Source: Streptomyces sp. DG1A-41 (GTDB lineage: Bacteria > Actinomycetota > Actinomycetes > Streptomycetales > Streptomycetaceae). Taken from it: 64,000 bases of DNA. Of the stretch, positions 45,352 through 54,881 are shown piece by piece. The position numbers and the translations under genes were made by a program. The stretch covers positions 3,433,001 through 3,497,000 of the forward strand of contig NZ_CP146350.1 of assembly GCF_037055355.1 (NCBI RefSeq), written 5' to 3'. Position 1 is the stretch's first letter; every line of letters begins with the position of its first letter. The notes beneath the pieces were generated by a model. The model was not told where the DNA came from, did no database searches, and worked only from the letters and a program-made list of their open reading frames with translations.

Positions 45352-46358
45352 TGGTGAAGATCACGGACGTGGCACGGCGCGCCGGGGTCTCCCCCAGCAC
45401 CGTGTCCTACGCGCTGAGCGGCAAGCGCCCGATCTCCGAGGAGACCCGGCGCCGCGTCGAGACGGCCATCCGCGAGCTGGGCTACCGCCCGCACGCCGGC
45501 GCCCGGGCCCTGGCCAGCAGCAAGTCCAACGTGCTCGCCCTGGTGATTCCGCTGCGGGCGGGGATCCACGTACCGGTGGTGATGCAGTTCGCGGTCGCGG
45601 CCGTCACCACGGCCCGCGCCCACGACCACGACGTGCTGCTGCTCACCCAGGAGGAGGGCGAGGAAGGGCTGCGCAGGGTCGCGGACACGGCGATGGTGGA
45701 CGCCCTGATCGTGATGGACGTCCAGCTCCAGGACCCCCGGCTGCCGCTGCTGCGCTCGCTGGACCGGCCGTCGGTGCTGATCGGCTTCCCGGCCGAGCCG
45801 GACGGGCTGACCTGCATCGACCTCGACTTCAAGGCGGCGGGCGAGGCGTGCGTGGAGCATCTGGTGCGGCTCGGGCACCGGGTGGTGGCGCTGGTGGGCT
45901 CGCCGCCGGAGGTGTACGTCCGGCAGACCGCGTTCGCGCAGCGGCTCGTGCAGGGCTTCACCGCGGCCGCCGACCGGCACCGGCTCGTCTCCGCCGTGCA
46001 CCCGTGCGAGACCGGCCCCGGCGCAGCCCGGCGGATCGCCGAGCAGCTGCTGCGCGAGCAACCGGCGTTGACCGGAGTCGTGGTCCACAACGAACCCTTA
46101 CTGGAGCCGCTGGTCGACGCCTTCGAGCAGCTCGGGCTGCGGGTGCCCGGCGACCTGTCCGTCGTCGCCGTCTGCCCGGACGAACTCGCCGCGTCGGCCC
46201 GCGTCCCGGTCACCTCGATCGCCCTGCCGTCCGCCGAGGTGGGTGCGCGGGCGGTGGAGCTGCTGATGCACAAGCTGGGCGGCAAGTCCGCACCGGAGGC
46301 CACGTTGCTGCCGCCTCGGCTGACCGAGCGGGCGAGTACGGCACCGCGCACGGCCTGA
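45351..46358 (+). CDS. LacI-family transcriptional regulator
   Basis: A 335-residue repressor. The LacI helix-turn-helix is ITDVARRAGVSPSTVSYALS, followed by the hinge region (LGYRPHAGARALASSKSNVL) and a periplasmic-binding-protein-like sensor domain. Its ATG shares one base with the alpha-xylosidase stop (TGATG), so it is translated with the operon it probably controls. Likely targets are the palindromes at 39,925-39,961; the inducer is probably a released or imported oligosaccharide. Confidence 0.9.
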   Translation: MVKITDVARRAGVSPSTVSYALSGKRPISEETRRRVETAIRELGYRPHAGARALASSKSNVLALVIPLRAGIHVPVVMQFAVAAVTTARAHDHDVLLLTQEEGEEGLRRVADTAMVDALIVMDVQLQDPRLPLLRSLDRPSVLIGFPAEPDGLTCIDLDFKAAGEACVEHLVRLGHRVVALVGSPPEVYVRQTAFAQRLVQGFTAAADRHRLVSAVHPCETGPGAARRIAEQLLREQPALTGVVVHNEPLLEPLVDAFEQLGLRVPGDLSVVAVCPDELAASARVPVTSIALPSAEVGARAVELLMHKLGGKSAPEATLLPPRLTERASTAPRTA

Positions 46359-46402
46359 CGTCCCGCACGACCTGGTAAGGCCCTACCCGAAGGAGCCGTG
46401 GC

Positions 46403-49317
46403 ATGCAGGGCATGCGAAGAAGCCGGAGAACGAGAACGAGAACGACCCTGGTCCTGGCGTTGGCGCTCGTAGCGGGCCTCGGCGCCACCGTCCCCGCACA
46501 GGCGGAGGACACCCTCCCCTTCCGTAACCCGAAACTCTCCGTCGACCGGCGGGTCGACGACCTGCTCGGCCGCCTCACCCTCGACGAGAAGGTCTCCCTC
46601 CTCCACCAGTACCAGCCCGCCATCCCCCGCCTCGGCATCCGGTCCTTCCGCACCGGGCAGGAGGCCCTGCACGGCGTGGCCTGGCTCGGCGAGGCCACCG
46701 TCTTCCCGCAGGCCATCGGCCTGGCCTCCACCTGGGACCCCAAGCTGATGGAGCGGGTCGGCTCGGCCGTCGGCGACGAGGTGCGCGGCTTCCAGCAGGA
46801 ACGCCCGGCCGGCTGGGGCCTGAACGTGTGGGCCCCCGTGGCGAACGTGCTGCGCGACCCGCGCTGGGGCCGCAACGAGGAGGGCTACAGCGAGGACCCG
46901 AAGCTGACCGGCGCGCTGGCCACGGCCTACGGCGAGGGCCTGACCGGCGGCGACCCGGACCACCTCAAGACGGCTCCCACCCTCAAGCACTACCTCGCCA
47001 ACAACAACGAGGTGAACCGCACCACCACCTCCTCCGACCTGCGCCCGCGCGTGAAGCACGAGTACGAGGAGGCGGCGTTCAAACCGGCCATCGAGGCGGA
47101 CGCGGCCACAGGCGTGATGACCTCCTACAACCTGGTCAACGGCCGCCCGGCAACGGTCGGTGCGGACCTGAACGACGTCGTACGGACCTGGACCGACCGG
47201 GACCTGCTGAACGTCACCGACGCCTTCGCGCCGGGCAACATCCCCGGCGACCAGAGGTACTACCCCACCCTCGCCGAGGGCGACGCGGCCGCCCTGAAGG
47301 CCGGCATCGACAGCTTCACGGACAACAACGACGACCCGGGACCGACGATCGGCGCCGTCAACTCGGCTTTGCGGCAAGGCCTGCTGAAGGAATCGGACAT
47401 CGACACGGCGGTCTCCCACATCCTCTCCGTCCGCGTCCGCCTCGGCGAGTTCGACCCGGGCGGCGGCAGATACGGCTCCATCGGGAAGTCGGTCGTCAAC
47501 AGCCCGGCCCATCGGAAGCTGGCCCGCACGGCGGCGGCCGAGGGCGCGGTGCTGCTGAAGAACGCGGGCGGCGCCCTGCCACTGCGGAAGTCCGCGAAGG
47601 CGGCGGTCGTCGGCCCCCTCGCCGACACTCTCTACACCGACTGGTACTCGGGCACGCTCCCGTACGCCGTCACGCCCGCCGAGGGCATCGAGGCGAAGCT
47701 CGGCACCCCGGTCGCGAGCAGCGAGGGCGTGGACCGGATCGCCTTCCGCAACACGGCGACCGGCAAGTACGTCACGGCGGGCACGGACGCCGACGGCGAG
47801 CCGCTGAAGGAGAGCTCGGCCTCAGGTGCCAGCACCCAGTTCGACATCTTCGACTGGGGCGCGGGCATCGTCACCCTCCGCTCGGCCGCCAACGGCAAGT
47901 ACGTCGGTTACAACTGGTCGCACTTCGTCAACGACCAGACCCAGCCGAACGGCTGGTTCGTCCAGCAGCAGTTCGTGCCGGAGCGGCAGACGGACGGCAC
48001 GTACACCCTCCGCTACGCCGGGTACGAGACCCGGGAGCCCTGGTGGTCCAACCCGGTCTACCTCGGCCCGACCGGCGCGGACGGCACCCTCGGCCTGGTG
48101 GCGAAGGAGCGGGCCGCCCACTACGCCAAGGAGATCGTCCGCAGCGGCGTCGAGGAAGCCGTGGCGGCGGTGCGGGGCAAGGACACGGCCGTGGTGGTGG
48201 TCGGCTCGATGCCCGCGATCAACGGCCGGGAGACCGACGACCGTGAGGACATGGGCCTGGCACCGACGCAGGAGGCGCTGGTCAAGGCGGTGCGCAAGGC
48301 GAACCCGAACACGGTCGTGGTGGTCGAGAACAGCTACCCCACCACGCTCGGCGCCCTCCAGAAGGAGGTCCCGGCCGTGCTGTGGACGTCCCACGCGGGC
48401 CAGGAGACGGGCAACGCGCTCGCCGACGTCCTGTTCGGCGACGTGAACCCCGCCGGCCGCCTCACCCAGACCTGGTACCGCTCCGAGTCCGACCTCCCGT
48501 CGATCCTCGACTACGACATCATCAAGTCCGACCGCACCTACCAGTACTTCCGGGGCCGCCCGCTGTACCCCTTCGGCCACGGCCTGTCGTACACGACGTT
48601 CCGCTACGGCGCCCTGAAACGCGTGGGCGACGGATACGAGGTGCCGGTCACCAACACCGGCACCCGGCCGGCGACGAGGTGGTGCAGCTGTACGTGCGGC
48701 AACGGCAGTCGCGCGACAAGCAGCCGCTGAAGCAGCTGAAGGCGTTCCAGCGGGTGGCGCTCCAGCCGGGCGAGACGAAGACGGTCCGTCTGAAGGTGAG
48801 GGAGAAGGACCTCGCCCACTGGGACGTGACCCGTTCGAAGTGGGTCGTGGAGACGGCCACGTACGACGTGCTGGTGGGCGCGTCCTCGGCCGACATCCGC
48901 ACCCGCACCGCCTGGCCGGTACGCGGCGAGACGATCCCGCCCCGGGACCTGTCGAGGAGCACCCGTGCCGAGAACTTCGACGACTACGACGCCGTCCGTC
49001 TGGTCGACGAGTCGAAGGTACGCGGCACGGCGGTGGCCGCGTCCGCCGACGGCGCGTGGCTGAAGTTCGCGGACGCCGGCCTGGGCCGAGGCGCGTCCGC
49101 GTTCAGCGCGCGCGTCGCCGGGGCGCCCGGCACGGTCGAGGTACGCCTCGGCGCACCGGACGGCCCGCTCGCCGGGACGGCACGCTTCGCCGGAACCTCG
49201 TCGCCGTACGAATACGGGACGGTGACGGCCGGCCTGTCGGCGGCGGCGAGGGGCCGCACGGACGTGTACCTGGTCCTGAGCGGCGGTCTGCGCCTGTCGG
49301 CCTTCACCCTGCGCTGA
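46403..49317 (+). pseudogene. Secreted GH3 beta-glycosidase with inserted trefoil-like and CBM6-like domains, single-base frameshift
   Basis: About 971 residues if repaired. The signal peptide ends at AQA-ED (twin Arg near the N-terminus). The GH3 barrel runs about 35-330, with candidate nucleophile in LLNVTDAFAPGNI. The GH3 C-domain is interrupted at about 440-555 by a fascin/trefoil-like module (RNTATGKYVTAG; SAANGKYVGYNW). A fibronectin-like domain then breaks at about 48,670: TNTGTRPA leaves frame and GDEVVQLYVRQRQS continues in another. One G restored in CCGGCGAC fixes it. A CBM6-like domain ends the protein. AAGGAG precedes the ATG. It probably trims beta-linked glucose or xylose outside the cell. 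Confidence 0.82.
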
Positions 49318-49322
49318 CACAC

Positions 49323-49360
49323 GACGAGGGCCCGGCGGGTGAAACCACCGGGCCCTCGTC
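49323..49360. terminator. Hairpin between the convergent GH3 and tmRNA genes
   Basis: GACGAGGGCCCGG pairs with CCGGGCCCTCGTC across a 12-nt loop, 5 bp after the GH3 stop and 13 bp after the tmRNA 3' end. Neither strand has a T-run, as is common in Streptomyces. Confidence 0.65.
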
Positions 49361-49372
49361 ACATGGAGATTG

Positions 49373-49775
49373 TGGAGATGGCGGGAATCGAACCCGCGTC
49401 CAACGGTGTGGAAACAGGGCTTCTCCGTGTGCAGTCGGCTGTGCTTTTCTCGGCCCCGGAGATCACGCCGACAAGTCTCCGACGGGCCCAGTCACTGTGT
49501 GATTTCCCTCCAGACCCCGTGACCGGGTCTAGAGGTTTAGTTCCCTAAATGATGCCAGGATCCGGGTCGGGAACACCCCCGGGCTGACACTCCCTTTAAG
49601 TAGGGGAGCCGCTGCTCGCTACCTGAAGATCAGGCAGCGAGGGCGAGCTCGCCCTGGGAGATGGATCGCTTGGAATTGGCGATTATTTTTTTCGGCCTGT
49701 GGTTTACGAGATCATGGCCGCTTCCTCGACACGCTTCCCCTGCTTCGACAGCCGCTGTCGAAACCGATCATCCCC
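49373..49775 (-). ncRNA. ssrA: Transfer-messenger RNA (tmRNA)
   Basis: Rescues stalled ribosomes together with SmpB. The 5' end GGGGATG pairs with the 3' end CATCTCC to form the acceptor stem. The T-arm GGTTCGATTCC is intact, and GATCGGTTTCGACAG is the conserved 5' sequence. The 3' CCA is not fully encoded, so end addition is expected. About 403 nt. The tag frame lies at 49,680-49,630, and the smpB gene starts upstream on the same strand. Confidence 0.95.
49630..49680 (-). other. tmRNA proteolysis-tag reading frame
   Basis: Sixteen codons and a TGA encode ANSKRSISQGELALAA. The terminal ALAA is the degradation signal recognised by Clp-type proteases. The A-rich stretch AAAAAAATAATC sits just upstream of the resume codon, as expected. 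Confidence 0.9.
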
Positions 49776-49957
49776 ATGTTGATTTTTCAATCGTCGCCCC
49801 CGCTACGAGGGGCTCGCACCGACTGGACGATGCAGATGCCATCGTACGGGATCAACCTCCGACGATGCCACCGTATTCCCGGCGGCCACCCCGCCGACGC
49901 ACCGGGTTCAACGCCTTCCTGTGCCGGAGCGCTGCCGACCCCGGCATGTGACACAGG

Positions 49958-50437
49958 TCACGCCCGCTGCTTCCGCCGCACCGCCGAGATCACCCGCTCG
50001 GCCTCGCGCCGGTCCTGCTTCTCGCGGAGCGTCTGGCGCTTGTCGTACTCCTTCTTGCCCTTCGCCAACGCGATCTCGACCTTGGCGCGGCCGTCCTTGA
50101 AGTACAGGGCGAGGGGCACGATGGTGTGACCCGTCTCCTGTGACTTCGACTCCAGCTTGTCGATCTCCTCGCGGTGCAGCAGCAGCTTCCGCTTGCGGCG
50201 GGCGCTGTGGTTGGTCCACGTGCCCTGGGTGTACTCCGGCACGTGCACGTTGTAGAGCCACGCCTCGTGCCCGTCCATCTGCACGAAGCCGTCGACCAGC
50301 GACGCCCGTCCCTGGCGCAGCGACTTCACCTCGGTGCCGGTGAGGACCAGACCGGCCTCGTAGGTGTCGATGATGAGGTAGTCGTGCCGCGCCTTCTTGT
50401 TCTGCGCGATCAGCTTGCGCCCTTTTTCCTTAGCCAT
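49958..50437 (-). CDS. smpB: SsrA-binding protein SmpB
   Basis: A 159-residue partner of tmRNA that places it in the empty ribosomal A site. Conserved stretches include [40 protein letters not shown] and the basic C-terminal tail ([20 protein letters not shown]). The ATG at 50437 (MAKEKGRK) is preferred over 50449 by length and family start. The tmRNA gene lies 182 bp downstream. Confidence 0.95.
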   Translation of the reverse strand: MAKEKGRKLIAQNKKARHDYLIIDTYEAGLVLTGTEVKSLRQGRASLVDGFVQMDGHEAWLYNVHVPEYTQGTWTNHSARRKRKLLLHREEIDKLESKSQETGHTIVPLALYFKDGRAKVEIALAKGKKEYDKRQTLREKQDRREAERVISAVRRKQRA

Positions 50438-50483
50438 AGTGCCGCCCATTTTCGCACTACCCAGGGGTCCCGCGGGAAGTCGA

Positions 50484-51653
50484 TTACGAGGGACCGGCCA
50501 GACCGCGCAGTACGGTCTCGGCCCGCTGGAGGGCCCCTTCGTCGGCCTCCAGGTCGGGCGTGATGCCCCGGCCGTCGACCGCGCGGCCGGAGGGGGTGCG
50601 GTAGTGCCCGACGGTCAGCTCCGCGACGGAGCCGTCGGGCAGCCGGCTCGGCATCTGGACCGAGCCCTTGCCGAAGGTCCGGGACCCCACGACGAGCGCC
50701 CGTCCGCGATCCTGAACGGCGCCGGTGAGAAGTTCGGCCGCGCTCATCGTCCCGCCGTCGACGAGCGCGACCAGGGGTCTCGTCGTGTCGCCGCCGGGCT
50801 CGGCGTGCAGGGCGCGCTGCTCGCCGTCGACGTCGTACGTGGCGACCAGGCCGCCATCCAGGAAGGCGGAGGCGGCGGTGACGGCCTCGGTGACCAGGCC
50901 GCCGGAGTTGCCGCGCAGGTCGAGGACGATCCCGCCGCCGGGCGGGGCCTGCCGGACGGCCTGGCGGACCTGGTCGCCGGAGCCCTTGGTGAAGCTGTCG
51001 ACCCGGATGACGGTGACCGAGCCGGCGACTTCTCGCACGGCGACCGAGTCCCTGGAGAGCTGGGCCCGGCGCAGGGTCTCGGTCCACGCGCGCGTGCCGC
51101 GCTCCAGGCCGAGGCGGACGGTGGTGCCGGCGGGGGCGTCCGTGGCGTCCCCGCGCAGTAAGGAGACCACCTCGGTGACCGGCCGTCCGTCGGTCTTCCG
51201 GCCGTCGACGCTGCGCAGCAGGTCGCCGGGGCGGATCCCGGCGGCGGCAGCGGGCGAGCCGGCGCGCACCTTCGTCACCTCGATACGGCCGTCGCGTTCG
51301 CTGCGCGCCCAGAGGCCGACGCCGGTGTACTCGCCGTCGAGGGATTCCTCGAACTCCTCGTACTCGCCCTGGGAGTAGACGGCGCCCCACCGGTCCCCGC
51401 TACGGCTGACAGCGCGCTTCGCGGCCTCCATCGGGGACTTGCCGTCGGCCATGGCCTCCTCGGCCGCCCTGGCGACGTCCGCGTGGTGCCCGGCCGGGGT
51501 GGCCGAACGGGCCTCGTCCGGCGCGGACTTCCGCTCGGCCTGCGGGAGGGATCCCGTGGCCGCGCCGGCGACGAGCACGCTCGCGAACATCAATGTCAGG
51601 GCGGCCCCGCGGCGGATGCGACGGGGCTGGCAGAACGGGTCACGACCTGACAT
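50484..51653 (-). CDS. S41 family C-terminal processing protease with PDZ domain
   Basis: A 389-residue exported serine protease. One N-terminal membrane/signal segment ([17 protein letters not shown]) is followed by a PDZ domain ([31 protein letters not shown]). The S41 domain holds the catalytic Ser in [11 protein letters not shown] and the Lys in [11 protein letters not shown]. It probably cleaves C-termini of envelope proteins. It sits between ftsX and smpB on the same strand, 68 bp after ftsX with a terminator between, and 46 bp before smpB. Confidence 0.88.
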   Translation of the reverse strand: MSGRDPFCQPRRIRRGAALTLMFASVLVAGAATGSLPQAERKSAPDEARSATPAGHHADVARAAEEAMADGKSPMEAAKRAVSRSGDRWGAVYSQGEYEEFEESLDGEYTGVGLWARSERDGRIEVTKVRAGSPAAAAGIRPGDLLRSVDGRKTDGRPVTEVVSLLRGDATDAPAGTTVRLGLERGTRAWTETLRRAQLSRDSVAVREVAGSVTVIRVDSFTKGSGDQVRQAVRQAPPGGGIVLDLRGNSGGLVTEAVTAASAFLDGGLVATYDVDGEQRALHAEPGGDTTRPLVALVDGGTMSAAELLTGAVQDRGRALVVGSRTFGKGSVQMPSRLPDGSVAELTVGHYRTPSGRAVDGRGITPDLEADEGALQRAETVLRGLAGPS

Positions 51654-51675
51654 GCCGGTGAGTCTAGGACAAGGG

Positions 51676-51712
51676 AAAGGGCCGTACGGCTTGTTGACCG
51701 CACGGCCCCTCT
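51676..51712 (-). terminator. Intrinsic terminator after ftsX
   Basis: On the minus strand AGGGGCCGTGCGG pairs with CCGTACGGCCCTTT (one mismatch), followed by TTTCCC, just after the ftsX stop. Confidence 0.65.
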
Positions 51713-51721
51713 TGGTATGCG

Positions 51722-52639
51722 TCACACCTTCAAGTACTTGCGCAGCGCGAAGAACGCGGCCAACGCGGGCATCAGCAGACTCGTGGCGAGGATGAGCGGC
51801 AACTTCGTCAGGACGGCGTCCCAGCCGATGAAGTTGATCAGTGTGAGCTGGTCGGCCAGGGCCAGTCCGTGGTCGATGAGGAAGTACCGGGCGATCAGCA
51901 GGAAGGCGCACGCGAGTGTGCCGCCGATGAGCCCGGCGACCGCGGCCTCCATGATGAACGGCGCCTGGATGTAGAAGCCCGAGGCGCCGACCAGGCGCAT
52001 GATGCCGGTCTCGCGCCGGCGGCTGAACGCCGAGACGCGCACGGTGTTGACGATCAGCATCAGCGCGACGACCAGCATCAGCGCCATCACCGCGCGCGCG
52101 GCCCAGTTCATGCCGTTCAGCAGCTTGAAGAGGTTGTCCAGGATGCCCTTCTGGTCCTGAACGGACTGCACGCCGTCCCGGCCGTTGAAGGCGGTGGCGA
52201 TGACCTGGTACTTCTGCGGGTCCTTCAGCTTGATGCGGTACGACTCCTGCATCTGGTCCGGCGTGAGGGAGCTGGCCAGCGGGGAGTCGCCGAACTGTTC
52301 CTTGTAGTGCTTGTACGCCTGGTCCTGCGACTCGTACGTGACCGACTGGACGACGCCCATCTTGTCGAGGTCGGCCTTGATCTGCTTCTTCTGGTCGTCC
52401 GTCACCGCGCCCTTGGCGCAGTTGGGGTCGGACTCGGCGTCGCTCTTGTTGCAGAGGAAGATCGAGACGTTGACCTTGTCGTACCAGTAGCCCTTCATGG
52501 TGTTGACCTGGTCGCTCATCAGGAGCGACCCGCCGAACAGGGCGAGCGACAGGGCGACGGAGACGACGACGGCGAAGGTCATCGTCAGATTGCGGCGGAG
52601 ACCGACGCCGATCTCCGACAGGACGAACTGGGCGCGCAT
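51722..52639 (-). CDS. ftsX: Cell division ABC transporter subunit FtsX
   Basis: A 305-residue membrane subunit that links FtsE ATPase activity to cell-wall hydrolases at division sites. Helix 1 (LTMTFAVVVSVALSLALFGG) is followed by a large extracytoplasmic domain with two Cys (about 63 and 74) that may form a disulfide, then three C-terminal helices. RRRETGIMRLVGAS is the FtsX/MacB signature. It is 40 bp downstream of ftsE, in the same operon. Confidence 0.93.
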   Translation of the reverse strand: MRAQFVLSEIGVGLRRNLTMTFAVVVSVALSLALFGGSLLMSDQVNTMKGYWYDKVNVSIFLCNKSDAESDPNCAKGAVTDDQKKQIKADLDKMGVVQSVTYESQDQAYKHYKEQFGDSPLASSLTPDQMQESYRIKLKDPQKYQVIATAFNGRDGVQSVQDQKGILDNLFKLLNGMNWAARAVMALMLVVALMLIVNTVRVSAFSRRRETGIMRLVGASGFYIQAPFIMEAAVAGLIGGTLACAFLLIARYFLIDHGLALADQLTLINFIGWDAVLTKLPLILATSLLMPALAAFFALRKYLKV

Positions 52640-52679
52640 GGCGAAGGGTTATGCCTTTCCGTGACTCTCGGGTGCGGTC

Positions 52680-53369
52680 TCAGTGCTGGTAGCCGTAGAC
52701 ACCGCGGGCCTGGTCGCGGACGAGGCGGCCCTTCTCCAGTTCGATGACGCGCTTGCGCATCTGGTCCACGATGTTCTGGTCGTGCGTGGCCATCACCACG
52801 GTCGTGCCCGTCCGGTTGATGCGGTCGAGCAGCTTCATGATGCCGACGGAGGTCTGCGGGTCGAGGTTGCCGGTGGGCTCGTCGGCGATGAGCAGCTTGG
52901 GCCGGTTGACGAAGGCCCGCGCGATGGCGACGCGCTGCTGTTCACCACCGGACAGCTCGCCGGGCATCCGGTCCTCCTTGCCGCCGAGCCCGACGAGGTC
53001 GAGCACCTGCGGCACGGACTTGCGGATCTCGCCGCGCGACTTGCCGATGACCTCCTGCGCGAAGGCGACGTTCTCGCCGACCGTCTTGTTCGGCAGCAGG
53101 CGGAAGTCCTGGAAGACCGTCCCCAGCTGGCGCCGCATCTGCGGCACCTTCCAGTTGGAGAGGCGCGCGAGGTCCTTGCCCAGAACGTGCACCTGCCCGT
53201 GACTGCACCGCTCCTCGCGGAGGATCAGCCGCAGGAAGGTGGACTTTCCGGAGCCGGAGGACCCCACGAGGAAGACGAACTCGCCCTTCTCGACCTCCAG
53301 GGATACATCCCGGAGGGCGGGGCGGGTCTGCTTGGGGTAGACCTTGGAGACGTTGTCGAATCGGATCAC
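52680..53369 (-). CDS. ftsE: Cell division ATP-binding protein FtsE
   Basis: A 229-residue ABC ATPase: Walker [16 protein letters not shown], signature [16 protein letters not shown], Walker [17 protein letters not shown] and the switch His in ATHDQNIV. It works with FtsX in septal or tip wall remodelling. It is the first gene of the ftsEX pair; the start is ATG at 53369. Confidence 0.95.
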   Translation of the reverse strand: MIRFDNVSKVYPKQTRPALRDVSLEVEKGEFVFLVGSSGSGKSTFLRLILREERCSHGQVHVLGKDLARLSNWKVPQMRRQLGTVFQDFRLLPNKTVGENVAFAQEVIGKSRGEIRKSVPQVLDLVGLGGKEDRMPGELSGGEQQRVAIARAFVNRPKLLIADEPTGNLDPQTSVGIMKLLDRINRTGTTVVMATHDQNIVDQMRKRVIELEKGRLVRDQARGVYGYQH

Positions 53370-53671
53370 GGATGCACCACGGGTAGCCGGGGGTAGATGA
53401 GCGTGACCATACGCGAACCGGGCAGGGCACCGCAGTCACCGGTGGCGCTTGTGTAGCACTTGTGCCTTTTTCTGCCGGTGAGTACCACACCCTCAAGGGG
53501 CGCGGGGAACTGCGCGCCCAGCCGCCTACGGCCCCCGGCCGCGCGACAATGGCAACCACCCCCTCGGGTGCGAGCCGCGCACCCTCCGGAGGAACCTGGC
53601 ACAGTGGAGGGGGAACGTTCGCGCCGCCGCGAGCGTTACACACAAGGAACCGGCGCAAGGAGGGCGAGCGC

Positions 53672-53863
53672 ATGACGTACGACCGGCTGGTGTGCGCGAA
53701 CTGCGCAGCGCCCGTGAGCGAGGGCCGGTGCCCCGTGTGCCGTGCGAACCGCGAGCGGATGCAGCAGGAGAACTTCCTCTCGAGTCTGAACCCTGTGACG
53801 CTGATCGCACTGCTGACCGTGCTGATCGCCGCGGTGGCGCTCCTGGCGCACCAGACCGCCTAG
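53672..53863 (+). CDS. Small zinc-ribbon membrane protein
   Basis: A 63-residue protein. The N-terminal half is a CxxC/CxxC zinc ribbon (LVCANCAAPVSEGRCPVCRA) and the C-terminal half a single membrane helix (PVTLIALLTVLIAAVALLA). AAGGAGG lies eight bases before the ATG, one of the strongest ribosome binding sites in the window. Function unknown; the gene is divergent from ftsE. Confidence 0.8.
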   Translation: MTYDRLVCANCAAPVSEGRCPVCRANRERMQQENFLSSLNPVTLIALLTVLIAAVALLAHQTA

Positions 53864-53903
53864 CGGAGTACTCAGCAGCGGTCCGAGAGACCCGAAAGAC
53901 ACG

Positions 53904-53939
53904 GCCGAGGGCCCGGAGCGTTCGCTCCGGGCCCTCGGC
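53904..53939. terminator. Bidirectional hairpin terminator
   Basis: A perfect 17-bp inverted repeat (GCCGAGGGCCCGGAGCG and its complement) with a two-base loop. It lies between the convergent zinc-ribbon gene and the LAxTG protein gene. Confidence 0.85.
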
Positions 53940-53978
53940 GTTGCGCTGTGCCTACCGTCCGTAGGGACGCGGCTACCG

Positions 53979-54590
53979 TCAGGCGGCAGTCCCGCGGCCG
54001 CCCATGAGGCGCGGCAGGACGCGGAAGCCGACACCGCCGGCGATCATCGTGGCGGCGCCGATCACCAGGAAGGTGGTCTGCGCCGCACCCGTCTCGGCGA
54101 GCTCCTGGCCGTTGCCCTGGGCCTGCGGCGCCGCCGGGGTGGCGTCCGAGCCGGTGTCGGTGAGGGACGAGGAACCCTCCTCCTGCGGGACGGTGCCGCC
54201 GTCGGGGTCGGCGATGTTGCCGCCGCCGTTGCCGCCACCGTTGGCGTTGCCGTTACCGCCGCCGTTCCCGTTGCCCGGGTCGGTCGGCTGGGCCGTCGGG
54301 TCCTCGGTCGGCTCGGTGGGCTCGCCCGTGGGCTCGGTCGGCTCGTCGGTGGGCTCCGCGGTCGACGGCGGGTCCGTCGGGAGGACGGTCGGCGGGGCGG
54401 TCGGAACCGGCGGGGTGGTCGCCGGCGGGGTCGGGGTCGGGACCGGCGACTCCTCGGCGCACAGGATGCCGAGCAGGCAGTCCTCGGTCTCCGCGGCGGA
54501 TGCGGCACCGGCGGCGGTCAGCGAGGCACCGGCGGCGATCACGGCGCCGGCCGCTATCCGCGCGACACGGATCCGCGTCTTCTTCGTCAT
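53979..54590 (-). CDS. Sortase-anchored surface protein (LAETG) with a Pro/Thr-rich stalk
   Basis: A 203-residue exported protein. The signal peptide ends near AASAAE. A short segment with two Cys (DCLLGILCAEES) follows, then a stalk of PTEPTxEP-type repeats, a Gly/Asn-rich stretch and the sorting signal LAETG, hydrophobic helix and basic tail. LAxTG is typical of class E sortase substrates in Streptomyces. Its function is unknown; the small N-terminal Cys segment may be the functional part. Confidence 0.85.
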   Translation of the reverse strand: MTKKTRIRVARIAAGAVIAAGASLTAAGAASAAETEDCLLGILCAEESPVPTPTPPATTPPVPTAPPTVLPTDPPSTAEPTDEPTEPTGEPTEPTEDPTAQPTDPGNGNGGGNGNANGGGNGGGNIADPDGGTVPQEEGSSSLTDTGSDATPAAPQAQGNGQELAETGAAQTTFLVIGAATMIAGGVGFRVLPRLMGGRGTAA

Positions 54591-54836
54591 GTGGTTGCTA
54601 CCCCCAGTAGCTCATCGTCATTAGGCAGCGTTTGGAGCTGTGCTCGACGGGGGTAGCTGCGGTGAAGAGCCCCCCGGTTCACATGCGCCCCAGAGACACG
54701 CATGCCGCGCTTTACCCTTCCCATTTTTCAAAGACACGTCAAGGGCGTTTGCGGACGCCATGTCCAAGTACGGGGGCAATGCCGGGAGTCTGACTCTGTG
54801 AGTGTGATGTAAAACCCAGACATGCAGGGCACAGAA

Positions 54837-54871
54837 AAGGCAACTGCCGCTCTGACGCCGACAGTTACCTT
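54837..54871 (-). terminator. Intrinsic terminator of prfB
   Basis: On the minus strand AAGGTAACTG pairs with CAGTTGCCTT (one G-U pair) across a 15-nt loop, followed by TTCTG. It begins 11 bp after the prfB stop. Confidence 0.6.
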
Positions 54872-54881
54872 GTCGACAAAC

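Noticed and set aside
49330..49370. tRNA-like TTCGATTCC motif near the GH3 end
   Set aside because: It belongs to the tRNA-like domain of tmRNA, not to a separate tRNA gene.
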